In this document: positions 54,787-64,000 of the stretch, one piece after another | Layout of the letters: every line of letters starts with the position of its first letter | Numbering within the stretch: position 1 is the first letter of the stretch | Source: Ursus arctos | Lineage: Eukaryota; Chordata; Mammalia; Carnivora; Ursidae | DNA: 64,000 nucleotides | Direction: 5' to 3' | Assembly (NCBI RefSeq): GCF_023065955.2 | Contig: NW_026622808.1 | Span: 70,513,975 to 70,577,974 of the forward strand | The notes under the pieces: model-generated | The model's database searches: none | Seen by the model: only the letters and a program-made list of their open reading frames with translations | Told to the model about the DNA's origin: nothing | Translations under genes and position numbers: made by a program

Positions 54787-55735
54787 ATGCTACATACCCC
54801 CAAGCCCCAACTCTACCCAAAACTAGTTTGTGCTGTTGGCCTTCTCCTGACATCCCCGGCCCCTCCCCAGGCTTGCCACACACCCCTTTCCTGCACCTCT
54901 TCTTTCTCCTCCAGCTTCTGTCCACCCCACGGGTGGGGAGCAAGGATGGCAAGCTGGCCACATGTAACCAGGCGTGGGCAAGAACAGAAAGGGTCCTGTC
55001 CACAATGGGAGGCTGCCCCCATTCAGGAACAAGCTATGCAGAAACATGTGCCCCGGCCTCCCAGCCCTCAAAGGAAATCCACGTACCTCCAGCTGCCTCC
55101 GGGGCAGACATGAATCTTCCGTGCCTGTGTGGCACAAACACACAAACCCCCTGTGCTGTTCAGCCTTCATGAGGTACCCAGCCCCTTGGAGTTACAAGTG
55201 GGTGCCCTTTGTCAGTCCTTTCTGGATGGGGCTTCCCCCCGCCCCAGTGCCTTCAGTCTGGCCTTGGGGCTTCTCCAGCTTTGATCCCCAAGTGGGGAGC
55301 CAGTACCTGGCCACCGTGGCCTCCAGTGTATTTCCTTACCCCATGGAACCCCCACCCCCGTACTCCTCAGTCCCTCCAGCTCTGAGTGGGGACGCCTCTG
55401 GCCACTGTCCCCAGGTGGAATGGCAGATTCACACCAGCTCAGCCTTCCCAGCTGCAGCGGGGGGACCGTCCAGAGGAGCTCCTCATTTGGAGAGGTGCCA
55501 AGCCCCTCCATCAGAATGGGCCTCCAGGTTTAGCCCTGGGGCACTTGCTCTACCCTGCAGCCCAGAACTCTGCCCTCTGCCCCCTTCCCCCATTGCAGAC
55601 CCTCAGCCCGATCCCCGCTGTCCCCGCTCCCCTCGGCCACACTGCAGAACCTGCCATCACGTCTTCCAGTGCTAATCAGTCAATCCCCTTGCCACCTGCC
55701 CCAACCATGGGAGATGAATTGCATGATGGCTAGTG
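54787..55735 (+). other. Unassigned GC-rich block with long overlapping frames; no gene called
   Basis: All three plus frames are open for long runs here: 54,974-55,675 (233 codons), 54,787-55,113 (108), 54,828-55,172 (114) and 55,386-55,733 (115). Minus frames of 99 and 115 codons overlap too. The longest frame has a proline-rich stretch with PYPMEPPPPYSS, which contains a PPxY-like motif, but I recognise no domain or homologue. A single real exon would normally be open in one frame only, so composition is the simpler explanation. A decayed coding or retroposed sequence remains possible. Confidence 0.2.
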
Positions 55736-57119
55736 AGCTGTGGGTCTGCCCAGACTCTTAGATCTGACTTCTAATTTTTTAAAGAATCTCAGATGTAAGT
55801 TGTTCACTGTTCTTCAATATATAGCACACTCTTGGTGGCTCCAGCAAGGCCTCTATTTATCATCTCTTTTCACTTCTATTTTCTTTCTCCTTTGCCCTTC
55901 AACCTTATTATCTGCACCCTTTCCTCTCCCTGCCTTTGTCATGGGCCCGCACCATCGCGTGTTAGCTGCAGGTCCTCAAATACGTGAGCATGCAGCCTGG
56001 TAAAGTGAGTGTTGCTTGCTTGTGTTTAGAAATTGCACAAATGACCTATTATAGTAATTCAAGTTTCTTTGCTCTTTCTCAGTTGACACAATGTTTACAA
56101 TCCTCCCACCAAGCTATATGCACATTTAGTTCGTGGCTCAAAACTGCTCTGCCGAAGGTCCTAGCAGGGCCCATCGCCCTTGACTGAAAAAATGACCTGG
56201 AAAGATGGGAGTTACTAGTTGGAAAAGGAAACGCTCTCCATTTATTGAGGAATGGGTATACTCACGGAAATGATGGGATCTGGGTTTGGCCATGGGAGTG
56301 GGTGATTGGGGTAAGGAAGAGATGACTGGCACTGAGAAGGAAAAGAACAGAGAGCTGGCTGGAAGGTCCATCCATGTGGATGTGGGAATTACAAAGAAGT
56401 AGAGCAGGAGAGGTGATGAAGAAAGCTGCTCGGTCAGCTGCTGAATCCTAAGACATGAGGAGAGAGGACCGTGGCCAGAGGGAGTAGCAACAGCGTAGTC
56501 TGACGTGAACTTCAGAGGACTGTGGCGTGAACTAGCTGTGAGAAGCAAGAAACACCTGAGGACGCACGAAAGAAGATGCTGGAGAGAAGCCAGGTGTCCT
56601 TTCCAGTGGGGGTGTGTGCAGGGTCTCAGAAGCATCTGGGGCCTTTCTGATATGTTGGAAGAGTGTTCCTGACTTCCCATGGGCGGGACTCCGGAAGCTA
56701 AGTGATTTATACTGTGCGGGGGTCCCTCCCATCAGAGGACTGCCCTTGATCTCCCCACCCTTCACTTGTCCCCCTGGGGGCTCATAGACGTGAGAAACTG
56801 AGGGTAGTTATTGACGCCTAGAAACGAACTCATTCTACAGACACGAAGTATGTTTGCACCGTTTTAATGTGCACTCCACACTAGTGACTGTGACCTCCCC
56901 TCTCATTTTCCTGTGTTGTTTTAAATGGAGATGGCTCTGATATTATTGCTCAGATCCTGGCTTCTTGATCGTAGTTCGACATCTGATGCCGTCACGTCTT
57001 GTAGGAAGGCGTACCCAAGTATCGACATGGTGAGAGACAGATTATTCCTCCTTCATTTACAAGTGTATTGACCATTTAAAATATGTGTAAGTTATAATCT
57101 GTGATTTTTTTTTTAATCA
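55736..57119. other. Unassigned interval
   Basis: A minus frame of 180 codons (56,138-56,680) is the longest open stretch; it is Ser/Leu-rich with no recognised domain. No repeat is assigned. 56,930-57,110 is AT-richer. Confidence 0.3.
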
Positions 57120-57475
57120 TGAAATTACAGGTTTCCAGGGAGTTGCAAAGGCTGCGTAAGGAGGTCCCGTGCGCCGTTCACCCGTTTCCCCCCATGGCTG
57201 CACCTTGCCTTGCTCCAGGGTAACAGCAAACCGGGCGACGGAAGCTGGGGCCACATGGATATAGTTCTGTGTGATCGTGTCACACGTGTAGCTTTCTGAA
57301 ACCACCACCTCAATCAAGACACAGAACTACTGTCACGACAAGGATCTCTCTCGTACTAGCCCTTCCCCCGCACCATCCCTGACTCCTGGCAACTGTTTGT
57401 ACGCTCTCTGTCTCTGTACTTCCAGCATTTCAAGAATGTTGTATAAATAGAATCATACCGTATGTGAGACTATTA
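57120..57475 (-). mobile_element. L1 3' UTR fragment, antisense
   Basis: aggtcccgtgcgccgttcac, gaaaccaccacctcaatcaa, gacacagaactactgtcacg, ccctgactcctggcaactgt, cagcatttcaagaatgttgt and ataaatagaatcataccgta follow antisense L1M 3' UTR wording (atcaagatacagaacatttccatcacc..., ggcaaccactgatctg..., gaatgtcatataaatggaatca). Confidence 0.7.
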
Positions 57476-57620
57476 GCATTAATGTAATTATTTCTATGTT
57501 ATGGCTTTAATCTGCTATTTCATTTTTAGTTTTCTACTTGTTCCCTCTGTTTTTCGTTTCTGTTTTCTTTTATCTGCCTTCCCAAGGGTTGCGTGAACAT
57601 TTATCTATAGTGTCTTGAAT

Positions 57621-57667
57621 CTCTCTCTCTCTCTCTCTCTTTTTTTTTTTTGAGAGAGAGAGAGAGA
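57621..57667. repeat. (CT)10-T11-(GA)8 hairpin-forming tract
   Basis: A CT dinucleotide run (57,621-57,640) and a GA run (57,652-57,667) are reverse complements around a T11 loop, which is the tail of an antisense SINE. Confidence 0.9.
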
Positions 57668-57833
57668 AAGAGAGAGCACCTGACAGCAGGGGCTGGGGAG
57701 AGGGGCAGAGGGAGAGGGAGAGAGAATCTCAAGCAGACCCCACGCCCAGTGAGGAGCCCAACACGGGGCTCGATCTCATGACCCTATCATGACCTGAGCC
57801 AAAATCAAGAGTTGGACACTTAACCGACTGAGC
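57641..57833 (-). mobile_element. Older CAN-SINE (SINEC), antisense
   Basis: T11 tail, GA-rich middle, gaatctcaagcagaccccac, gcccagtgaggagcccaaca, cggggctcgatctcatgacc, cctgagccaaaatcaagagt, tggacacttaaccgactgag. This is the reversed wording of an older SINEC subfamily. The head end is truncated after gagctaa. Confidence 0.92.
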
Positions 57834-57869
57834 TAAATGTATCTCTTTATATAGATTTTTAATGAAGTA

Positions 57870-59640
57870 CATACACATCGTTCGAAGTGTTTTCCTCTTA
57901 CAGAGTAGATGTCATTTCTCTTTCACCACTTTTAAGACTTCTTTTATCTTTAGTTTTCAGTAGTTGGACTATGATGTATCTTGCTGTAGATTTTTTTAAC
58001 TTAATTCGTTTGGGATTGCTCAGTTTCTTGAATCTGTAGGTTTCTGTCTTCTGCCAAATTTGGGGAGTTTCCTGCTATTATCTCATTGACTACTTTTTCA
58101 GCTCCACCCTCTCTCTCCTTTCCTGGGCCTTCAGTGACCCAAATGTTAGATCTTTTGTTACAGACCCACCTGTCCCTAAGGTTCTGTACATTTTTTTTTC
58201 TCACCGTTCAGACCAGGTCATTTTTATCATTCTATCTTGGAGTTTATTAACTCTTCCCGCTGTTCTCTCCACTCTACTTTGAGTCTATCCATTGAGGTTT
58301 CTTTTTTTTAATTTCAGTTATTTTTGAGTTCTAAAATTCCCACTTGGTTCTGTTTTATATCTTCCATTTCTTTGCTGATACTTTCTATTTTTGTTCCAAG
58401 TGTGTTTTTAATTGCTTTAATTGCAACAAGGTACATTAAATGGAAACCAGAAACAGCAATGACAGGATTGAGCCCTAACAATAATAAAAGATTTCTTATG
58501 ACGGTGGCTTCAAAGGGTCAGGTAATTTCCACATCCATGTCCTCTTGTGTTTAGTCTGTTGGCTAAATTTTTTCATTGAGATTGAGATTCTTGTTCTTAG
58601 CATGACAAGTGATTTTGAGTTGTATCCTGGACATTTTGGGTATTATGCTGAGACTCTGGTCTTCTTTAAAGCTTCTGTTTCAGTGGGCCGCCCCTGACAC
58701 CAGGCTCCTGGGGGAAAAGGGGGATCGCTTTGTCATGGCCAGGTGTGGAAGGAGGTCCAGGTTCCCCACTTGGCCACTCTTGATGAGCAGGGGTGCCTTG
58801 CTCCCCCCAGGGTGGGAACAGGTTAGCATCCTCTAGGCCTCCACAGATATGCCCTTGCTGGGCCCAGGAGGGGCACCTCCTTATAGCTAGGCAAAGGTGG
58901 AAGTCCGGGTTTCCCACCTGGCCTTTGCTGATGAGGTGGTGCCATGTTTCTCCCCCATGGTGCTCTGCCGGGGGAGGGCAGTTCTTCACATTTGCAGTCT
59001 TCTGAGGCACACCTGTGTTCATTACCTTTGTACGTCCTTGCTCTGTTATGTCTTTCACCTGGATGTAATCCCCCCCTTTCTCCTGTATGAGTTCTCCTTG
59101 TATATATCCGATCTGGTTTAGGTGCGGTCACCTCAAGTTCGGTTTTATTTTGCATTTGCCTAGTGCACAGTTGTATGGCTTCATGCTCTTCCTGTCCGAA
59201 TCCTTTTGTTTTGAATATCCCCCCTTTAGAGGTGTTGCTGAATCGGGGCTTTTTAATGACTTGAAGTCAGTTTACGTTTCTTGTCATTATGTCAGGCCTC
59301 AGTCCTGTCGTTGCTCTCCCTGGTTTCCATTTAATGTATCTTGTTGCTTCCTTGTTCTCCTGCTCGCTTTCCCCTGGTTGCATCTACTTTCCTTCTGCTG
59401 GTTTGCATGTTATTCTCAGTGTCCAAGGGATAACCAGTAACTCTGAAGACCTAGGTTACGGCGTCTCTCTCCCTGCTAATTTCCTAAGCTTATCAGCAGC
59501 TTCTTCACCTGCCCGACGAGACGGTTACTTGAGCGAGCTCTCACCCCCACAGACCGGTAGGCATCTAGACCGCATTGTAGATCTTTATGGATTCAGTGCG
59601 GTCTCTCCCTCCCTCTCCGTTTACTCTTTTAGATAAAAGT
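57870..59640 (-). mobile_element. HAL1/L1-like element, antisense, ORF1 then 5' UTR
   Basis: ORF1-type antisense landmarks are: gttggactatgatgtatctt; ggattgctcagtttcttgaa; tctgtaggtttctgtcttct; ccaaatttggggagtttcct; acttttt-cagctcc; cagtgacccaaatgttagat; ccacctgtccctaaggttct; ttctatcttggagtttatta; agttctaaaattcccacttg; tgtatcctggacattttggg. From about 58,680 the text becomes GC-rich 5' UTR-like, with an internal duplication of about 150 bases (58,738 and 58,890). No intact frame. HAL1 versus L1 5' end is not decided. Confidence 0.65.
58738..58990. repeat. Two diverged tandem units (~150 bp) in the LINE 5' region
   Basis: ggccaggtgtggaaggaggt with ccccacttggccactcttga (from 58,738) is echoed by ggcaaaggtggaagtccggg with cccacctggcctttgctgat (from 58,890). 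The offset is about 152 bases, as in duplicated LINE 5' UTR monomers. Confidence 0.6.
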
Positions 59641-59829
59641 AAGTGTTACCACGTCATTGACTCACTCCTACCCTGCCCCTGTCTCAGTACTGTCTTGCTT
59701 CATTTTTATCTTGCTCTATTCCACCCGTGTGCTTCCCGAGGCGGTCCTTGTGGGGCGGGCCCTCTGCAGCCATGGGCTGCCCTCACGGTCAATAACACTC
59801 AGCTGAAAACTCTCAGCCCTTCGAGAATG

Positions 59830-60086
59830 CAGTGGACCCCTGAGCAACACGGGTTTGAACGGCACGGGTCCACTGAGGCCTGAATTTGGTACAGTATGAT
59901 GCCGTAAATGTAGTTTCCCTTCCTTGTGATTTTCTTATTTCTTTTCTCTACCTTACTGTATTGTGAATACAGTGTATAATGCATACAACATGCAAACTAT
60001 GTGTTAATTGACTATCTGGGCTATTGGTGAGGCTTCCTGCAAGGGGGGTTGGTGCCCCTCACCTCACATTATTCAGGGGTCAACTG
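59830..60086. mobile_element. Tigger-family (TcMar) non-autonomous DNA transposon
   Basis: The 5' end cagtggacccctgagcaaca and 3' end attcaggggtcaactg are imperfect inverted repeats. Inside, gtttgaacggcacgggtcca, gtatgatgccgtaaatgtag, attgtgaatacagtgtataa and tatgtgttaattgactatct follow the well-known Tigger-like consensus (cagtggacccttgaacaac..., tgtgttaatcgactgtt). No transposase frame. Flanking dinucleotides are TG on both sides rather than TA. Confidence 0.85.
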
Positions 60087-60209
60087 TGTTTGTCTTTCGT
60101 CCCCGTGCCTGCTGGGGTGGTGGTGGAGCCTGGCAGTGCCCCTGTCCTGCTTCTTGTGGGTGGGAGAGTGTTTCTTCCAGGAGCCTCTCGGAGGTGTCTT
60201 CCTACTTGA

Positions 60210-61080
60210 GGGTATTAAATTGCATCACGTATCTGCAGGGTGGGTGTTTCCATTCTCCATTCTTCTGTTTTTCAATCTTTAATTCTAGAAAATTTTGGTC
60301 ATTGTTTCTTCGAACATTTTTTCTGCTGCATTAACTGTGTGTCTTCTGCTGAGATCCTAACTCTCGGGTGTCGGGGCGTCTACCCTCCACGCCTCTGAAC
60401 CTCTCTTGGATTTTCCAGCTCTCTTCCTCCCGCCCTTTGAGCGTCTCCCTCTACCTCATCTTCCGGCTCATTAAGTCTGTTTTTCCGATCTATTAAGATC
60501 TTCATTGTTTCCATTTATTATATTTCCATTCCGGTATTTTCTTAAGGTCTTCTTTTAAATGCTTGCTCCTGCTTCAGGATAACAACATTCTCTTGTCCCT
60601 GGAGGATATTTGTCACAACTCCTTTCATTCCTGATGTGACTGTGGCCAATCCTGGTCCCCATACTCTGGGTTTCCTGCGTTGCTTTTCTTTCATGACCTG
60701 CACTTGGCACCTCAACTCTTTCCCTTTGAGCTCCTTACCTCTGGGGACAGTGGCCACCTTCATGGTAGCCCAGGTACTAGCTCATGTCATTCTATGTCAC
60801 CTCCTCCAACTTGGATCGCAGGGTTCACCACCCCCCATGTGCTGGCCTGTCCCCCAGTATACTTCCCTGGCTGTGATTCCATCCTTCAGGGTCGTTGGGT
60901 CTGGGAGGAAATCTCTCTGCACTGGGGTCTTCTTCCCTCCGCAGCAGGGCTCTGGCCTTTTGGGAGGGGACCAGGTCTGCTGTTTCACTGTTGCTCAGAG
61001 CAGAGGAACTCTCCTGGAGTTTTGTGATGGTGAATGGCCAAGGCTTTGCCTGGGGCTGGGGAGCCTCCTGGGGACATCCT
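60210..61080 (-). mobile_element. Second HAL1/L1-like element, antisense, ORF1 then 5' region
   Basis: aattttggtcattgtttctt, cgaacattttttctgctgca, ctcttggattttccagctct, catcttccggctcattaagt and tccattccggtattttctta repeat the same ORF1-type antisense section present in the first copy near 58,040-58,350. The region after about 60,620 would be its 5' UTR. A 227-codon plus frame (60,636-61,319) covers that part and is read as spurious. Confidence 0.55.
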
Positions 61081-61919
61081 TAGTAGGAAGTGAGATCATT
61101 AGGGAAATCAATGAGAGAGTATGTCAGCCTATGTATAGCGCTGTCGGCCTGCTGCTGTGCCGTATGAGGATGGCGGGATTGACTGGAACATTGGAGGCGT
61201 GTTCAGCACTGCCTTGCCTGGGATGTTGGCTCTGTGGCACACGCACTGTTCACAGCCGGCCCTGTGTGGGGTGCCTCGGAGAAGGCGGCACCCTCCAGAC
61301 CAGCCCACCTTTGGCATAACAGTAATTCAAGACCTAACTGAAAGTCACAGGGATGCCCTGGGCATGATGGAGGCCGGCCTGGTGCTGAGTCCATCCTCCC
61401 AGGCTCTGCTCCTCCACGCTGCATCCCCTGGCCTCTCCTGACCCTCTGAGATCCTGGGACACCACATGATGATTACCTGGCATATGCACGTGTCCCTTGT
61501 ATCCTGCTTTGCTTGCTTATATTCGCGTTTTTTCACTTAAGGTGTTCTTTCAAGAAATAGCTGTGTCATTTGGAGAAACAGAGCTTGTGTCAATTAGCAT
61601 CACTCATCCTCAATAGAAGATAGTTGCAAAAATGAGCATACTAGAAAACTCTTGTTAAATCCAGATAGAAGCTCTCTCTGGAAGCCCAGCACAGGCTGCA
61701 GAGGGCAAAGAAGCCTGTGGCTCACTGAGCTCGCCCCTCAAGCAGGAGGATGGGGAGTCAATGGGGAGTCTGTGGCCGTGTGAGTCAGTGACTTCTAGCA
61801 CGTGTCTGCACACCACCGAGATGCCTGATGCCCTGGCCTCCCACCCCTGCCAGAGATCAGTCCTGACCTCAACCAGGAAAGTGTCCCCTTTTCGACAAAT
61901 CAGGGCCCTGGGCTGGGAT
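61081..61919. other. Unassigned interval
   Basis: GC-moderate DNA with overlapping short frames. A short AT-rich patch occurs near 61,500-61,640. No feature is called. Confidence 0.3.
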
Positions 61920-62105
61920 GGTGGCAGAGGGGTTTGAAGCCCAGATCCGGCACTTGCTGGCTGTGTGACTTGAGCAGATTGTCAACTCTTTCCTGGCCTC
62001 CATTTCCTTGTCTGTAGGTTGGGGAAGCTGGTGTGGATTTTATTAGGACCTCCTTTCAGGGCTGGAATAACCCATGTGAAACTCTTACACTGTGTGCCTG
62101 ATCAA
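61920..62105 (+). repeat. MIR SINE, sense
   Basis: ggggtttgaagcccagatcc, ggcacttgctggctgtgtga, cttgagcagattgtcaactc, tggcctccatttccttgtct and ggaataacccatgtgaaact follow MIR head, core and tail in order. Confidence 0.85.
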
Positions 62106-62409
62106 AGCTAGCTGTGACTCTCATTTTCCCAGCTCCTGCCCCCTCCAACACCCACCCCACCCCCACCCACAACTCAGTACCTCGGAGGCAAGTCAGACCT
62201 GTGGAGAGCATCCGCCCCCCTCAGCAGAGCCCTGGAGCCATCCCCCCCTTGTTAGTGTTCTCTGTTGCTGAGTTAGCCCACACTGCAGCCACCACCACAC
62301 AGAGAACCCCCAGCAGGGACTGCATCACTGTGCCCAGCTCTGGACCTGCATCGACCCGTTCAATCCCCCCCACCCCGAGAGCCCTGTCATGTGGATACTG
62401 GAGTGAGCC

Positions 62410-62490
62410 CACTTCCAGATGAGGAGACACCACTAAAGTCACGTGGCGACACCGAGCCTGGGGTTGGACCCCAGGAGCCTGCAGCCAGGT
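62410..62490 (-). repeat. MIR fragment, antisense
   Basis: cacttccagatgaggagaca, ccactaaagtcacgtggcga and ggttggaccccaggagcctg match antisense MIR (tttacagatgaggaaactg..., aaggtcacacagct..., gattcgaacccaggcag). Confidence 0.6.
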
Positions 62491-64000
62491 TCCCACCATC
62501 CACCACAGACTTCTCCACGTCTCCCCGTGGGTGACCGCCCTGCTCTTTCTGCGGGTGGGAAAGGTGAGGCACACGTGGAAACTGGACCTCACAGGCAAAG
62601 AGCCGACTGGGTGCACTGGGTACCTTATCACATTCTGGCCCAAAGTCCTGTCTGCTCATATACAGAGAGCTCTGCACCGGGCCTGCAGGGGCCTGAGCGT
62701 GTGGTGGAGGCAGGGCGCCAGGGGCCGTGGTGCAGCCCACCTGGTGCATGCAGATGGTAGCGGGAAGCCCAAGGAGGCACGGCTCCCTCCTGCTGCTCTG
62801 GCCAAGCATGGCGCCCAGCAGGATGCCTTAGGCTCAGGCTCTCAGCTCCAGCCTCCCTTATACCAGGTGACAGCAGGCTTTTGACAATTCCCAACCGCAA
62901 GTGTTAAGACACAGTGACATCCGAGCTCTCAAAATCCTCACTCACCAGCCCCACCAGCCCAAAGCATTTCACTAATGAATCTTCTTTGGGCTCAAGCCCG
63001 GTGGGCAGTACAGTCCTCCATCTGCCCATCCCCCCATCTGACCGGCCCCTCATGCAGTCACTACCAGGCCACCTGCCACCCTAGAAGTGCTGCCTGGGGG
63101 AGAGGTGGCCACAGCTAGTTCTCAGCTCCTGGTAGGGCCCCATTCAGCGCTTCTGGGGCCAACCACCTCATGCCTGTCCAGGCTGAGGGGCTCCAGGCAG
63201 ACCCCCTCAGCTGGTTAGGGGCAGGGGAGCCTCACGAGCATAGTCCAAAGCTCCAGCTGTGTGGACAGGCTGATGGATAGGCTGAGCTCCAGCTGGCCGC
63301 TTCCCAGCAGGGGACACCAACTTGTCAACTCTCCCACGGACTCCTGCTCTTGAGACAGCCCTGGGCGCCCTCATGGTGGCCAGCATGAGGGATGCCATGG
63401 CGTTGGAACCTGCCTGCTGCCCTGAATCCCCCCTCAGCCCGGCGCACTCCGGCCTATCTTGCAAAGACAGTGTGGTCCTGCCAGCAATCGGATTCTTTTT
63501 GGCGACGAACCTGCCTACGTTTGCACAAGCACTGGCAGGCACGCTGACATCCAGCCTCATCACCTGGGTATCCTGAGATACACCAGATTCCTCCTTGCAT
63601 CCCGAAGCTTAGCAAACAAATATTCTTGAGGAAGACAGCTCCCATGCCCATCTGTGAGCTAGATACAGTGTCTGTGGTGCCGTGGCCGACATCTGGCAGC
63701 CAGCATCCTTCCCGTTAGGGCTGGACAGAGAGCGGCTTAAGGGAGGAGAGGGGAAGGGGTCTTTGATATTTGGGGCAATCCACAGACCTTGAGCCCCTGA
63801 TGCCTTCCCCAGGGACGGGGAGAGCCTGCTTTCAGCATGTTATACAGACTAGGGAGTCACCAGCTCCAACACTGACCACTCACGGCTAACCCTCAGGAAG
63901 CCGGTGGAGGAGGCGTAAGTGGCAGCCATTCCGCAGTGCGGCTTTTCTCACAGAAGGATGGCTGCCGGCCAGACCTGAATTCTTAAATAGGCCAACAAGT
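62491..64000. other. Unassigned GC-rich interval to window end
   Basis: Overlapping frames on both strands (up to 140 codons minus at 62,387-62,809, 117 plus at 62,531-62,884 and 118 minus at 63,207-63,563) show no recognised domain. No splice pattern, CpG island or repeat is called. Confidence 0.35.

Noticed and set aside
56138..56680. 180-codon minus frame, Ser/Leu-rich
   Set aside because: No recognisable domain or gene structure around it. A second minus frame overlaps its 5' part.
60636..61319. 227-codon plus frame that looks hydrophobic in parts
   Set aside because: It lies in the presumed 5' region of an antisense LINE, overlaps other plus frames, and shows no family similarity.
1..64000. 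An undescribed multi-gene system
   Set aside because: No cluster of co-oriented intact genes exists. Nearly everything recognised is interspersed repeat, and the rest is unassigned non-coding DNA.

Overview
This window looks like non-coding mammalian nuclear DNA from a carnivoran. At least eight full or near-full CAN-SINE (SINEC, tRNA-Lys-derived) copies are present. The youngest have the head and tail wording typical of caniform genomes such as bear, panda, seal or mustelid; that narrower placement is an inference. MIR, L2, MLT1, MER5-like, Tigger-like, HAL1 and L1 remnants complete a normal eutherian repeat landscape. No bacterial features are seen: no operons, no ribosome binding sites, no CRISPR array.

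I found no protein-coding gene, spliced exon set or functional RNA gene I can support. The open frames are short, overlap on both strands and match no family I recognise. The exceptions are decayed L1 reading frames; three L1 copies (28.5-28.8, 35.4-35.6 and 46.0-46.2 kb) still show the conserved ORF2 C-terminus.

Layout. 0-13 kb is AT-rich and LINE-dominated: HAL1-like 1.7-3.2, L1 fragments at 3.2, 4.1 and 7.3, a long HAL1/L1 copy 7.8-9.8, L1 11.2-12.9 kb, with a SINEC at 6.4 and a Tigger-like element at 6.7-7.2 kb. 13-27 kb is GC-richer and repeat-poor: L2, MIRs, a 23-bp-period minisatellite at 15.0 kb, an MLT1 LTR at 17.2 kb, a very young SINEC at 18.75 kb, and a long decayed repeat at 21.3-23.4 kb. 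27-39 kb is a nested LINE/SINE block: an old L1 interrupted by a second L1 and three SINEs, an LTR-like element, two plus-strand L1s, and an L1-in-L1 insertion with target duplications at 38.8 kb. 39-48 kb is mixed, with L2, a probable solo LTR at 41.7-42.3 kb and an L1 3' end at 45.2-46.4 kb. 48-57 kb alternates GC-rich unassigned DNA with a HAL1-like copy (49.9-51.3) and an L1 carrying a SINEC (51.7-53.0). 57-61 kb holds two same-orientation HAL1/L1 ORF1-type copies with a Tigger-like element between them. The last 3 kb is GC-rich with MIR traces.

The elements form a record of successive insertions, not a working system. I looked for an undescribed system and did not find one. The items most worth checking are the minisatellite with nuclear-receptor-like half-sites (15.0 kb), a palindromic MITE or hairpin (8.7 kb), the probable solo LTR (41.7 kb), and an unassigned GC-rich block with overlapping open frames (54.8-55.7 kb). 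Family names and boundaries come from reading alone, without alignment, so boundaries may be off by tens of bases.
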